Origin: Cryptomeria japonica
Lineage: Eukaryota > Streptophyta > Pinopsida > Cupressales > Cupressaceae
Assembly (NCBI RefSeq): GCF_030272615.1
Contig: NC_081410.1
Location: forward strand, 115,543,140-115,603,139
Direction of reading: 5' to 3'
Length of the DNA stretch: 60,000 nucleotides
Positions within the stretch are counted from its first letter, which is position 1. Every line of letters starts with the position of its first letter. A model generated the notes under the pieces. It did not search any database. It saw only the letters and a program-made list of their open reading frames with translations, and was not told where the DNA came from. Shown here piece after piece: positions 58,591 to 60,000 of the stretch. A program made the position numbers and the translations under genes.

Positions 58591-59770
58591 GAACACAACA
58601 CAAGACTGAGAGGGAGGGTGAATTAGTTTGGACCTTAAAATACTTTACTTTTGATCTATAAAACTTTAAACCACAACTAACTTATTACTGCAATTACGAA
58701 ACATGAAAGCACAAAGCAAAATGAACACATGAACACTAAATTTATGTGGGAAACCCTAAATATGGAAAAACCATGGTGATAATCACACTCAGAATATGAA
58801 TAATCAATTACAATGTTTTAGGCTCAAGGCCAAGGAGCTCACCGCACCTGATAGGACTTGTGTTGAGAAACAAGGTGAAGAAATCTTGCAATATTAACTT
58901 TCTTATGTGATTATAATTCTAAAAATATTATCAAATCTAAAATAATCTGAAATGAACATGTGATTGAATCATTCAACATAAATATAAAAAACAACCATAC
59001 CAAAAGAGACAATGGATTTACATGGAGAAACCCTTTCGGGAAAAAACTGCACCAAAGAACGAGGGCAAGTATATTATTATTCTTGAAAAGAGAGAACAAC
59101 ACAATAATAAACTTCACTAAAATTATCCAAATGATCTTAGAACTACTTGGAAACAACTACCAATTGGTGATTAAATAAATATGCCTTTGCTCCAATTTAT
59201 ATCCAAATGGGTGAAGAAAAAGCATTGTTGTTTTCACAAAACAAGGGGCCAAAACCACTTGCAAAAATCCATACCTTGGAGAATGAATATCCAATAGACA
59301 TAATAAAATAATAAATTTACTTCAAGTGACTCCTCATGGGTGTCAAACCCAAATCCGCTTAGTGTTTACAAATTTTGAGTGCTCTGAAGCTTGTGGCGAT
59401 TGTTCAAAACCCCAAATGGACACGTTTTCTCCTCCCAAACTTCATCTCCTTATGCATGACCCTTCATGTCTCATTAAGGATGTAGGGGGGACTATATTTT
59501 ATCTATTTTGATTTATATTTATCGCATCTCCATTTTCACCTCATGAAAATGCAATTACAAATAATATTTAGTATTTTCCTCATATATCCTATGGAACACT
59601 TTCCAAAGAACCTAGAGACATATAAATGGCTTAGGATTGCAAGGTTAATGTCACGTTCTCCTAAAATTATCCTACTTGAAATTATTCAATGTGATTAAAC
59701 CCAAGAGATACATAAAATAAAATCAAGTACATTGATCAAGGCCCATGGCCTTCCTACACCAAGATAAATT
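58591..59770 (-). repeat. Copia-type LTR fragments, unit 2
   Basis: Duplicate of 55,151-56,325 with scattered substitutions and small indels (for example ATTAATTAATG at 55,128 is shortened near 58,570). Confidence 0.6.
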
Positions 59771-60000
59771 TTTAGTGGTCATTGGCTTTGTAAGAGAATA
59801 TGCAACATTGTCCAAAGTGTCAAATTTTTCTATCAATACCTTACCATTATCAATCATTTATCACACAAAGTGAGACTAAACATCAACATTCTTAGTACGA
59901 GCATGATACATAGGATTCTTGGCCAAACATATAGCACTCTAACTATCACATCTAATCCTTATAGTCCTACAATCAAAACCAATTCCAATACCAACCCTCT
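59771..60000 (-). pseudogene. Third Tork-like Copia RNase H, unit 2, cut by window end
   Basis: Duplicate of 56,331-56,560 with the same antisense RNase H end (a LAKNPMYHA-type motif near 59,920). It continues beyond the window. Confidence 0.75.

Larger units (their letters stand above)
53966..60000. repeat. Large tandem duplication, unit about 3.4 kb
   Basis: Unit 1 is about 53,966-57,372. Unit 2 starts about 57,373 and is still running at the window end. Matching landmarks are the Tork LTR end with TACATACCCCACC (54,316/57,746), the Tat gag remnant (54,700/58,140), the LTR pieces (55,150/58,585) and the Copia RNase H piece (56,331/59,771), at an offset of 3,429-3,440 bp. The left breakpoint lies within the Tork LTR and the right one within a Copia RT fragment. 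Confidence 0.85.

Noticed and set aside
1-60000. Search for tRNA, rRNA, CRISPR arrays and DNA transposon terminal inverted repeats
   Set aside because: None was seen by eye. The TGGTATCAGAGC matches are retroelement primer-binding sites, not tRNA genes.

Overview
The window looks like a stretch of a large, repeat-rich plant nuclear genome. A gymnosperm (conifer-type) source is my inference, from the long intron, the mass of old nested LTR retrotransposons and the retroelement families present. I see one host gene. The rest is almost entirely LTR retrotransposons in several states of decay. No rRNA, tRNA, CRISPR array or bacterial-type operon is visible.

Layout. (1) 1-4.85 kb: the last three coding exons of a gene resembling plant SLX9-like ribosome-biogenesis proteins, with a 2.6-kb intron. 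(2) 4.85-20.1 kb, plus strand: a decayed Ty3/Gypsy element of the Tat lineage. It has gag (carrying an internal 1.34-kb tandem duplication), protease, a G-patch-like motif, reverse transcriptase, two RNase H domains and integrase, then a polypurine tract and a complete 3' LTR. (3) 20.1-23.3 kb: AT-rich sequence without a recognisable gene, with a small minisatellite. (4) 23.3-26.9 kb: a badly decayed chromovirus with a chromodomain remnant and most of its integrase deleted. (5) 26.97-28.1 kb: an LTR-like stretch.

(6) 28.1-55.15 kb: a nested stack. A minus-strand Tat element (pieces at 28.1-29.6, 40.4-41.6 and 54.3-55.15 kb) is split by two Tork/Tnt1-like Copia elements on the plus strand: 29,583-40,407 (5-bp target duplication GCCTT) and 41,628-54,319 (TACCC). 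Each Copia was itself hit by a minus-strand element. A 5.0-kb non-autonomous element (30,255-35,254, duplication GGAAT) sits in the 5' LTR of the first. A 6.7-kb SIRE-like Copia (45,498-52,216, duplication GTGAA) sits in the reverse transcriptase of the second. (7) 53.97-60 kb: a tandem duplication of about 3.4 kb that includes the Copia-LTR/Tat junction. It also carries Copia LTR pieces and a third, minus-strand Copia pol fragment, and its second copy runs off the window.

The most unusual object is the 5.0-kb element at 30,255-35,254. Its ends are complete (449-bp LTRs, PBS, PPT, target duplication), but it encodes only gag, a protease segment and an unrecognised acidic protein, with no integrase or reverse transcriptase, and it has a GC-rich leader. 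It resembles the non-autonomous 'TR-GAG' class of plant retrotransposons. Insertion order follows from nesting: Tat first, then the two Tork copies, then the 5.0-kb and SIRE-like elements. The 3.4-kb duplication came after the second Tork insertion. Almost every pol gene here carries stops or frameshifts, so most coding entries are given as pseudogenes.
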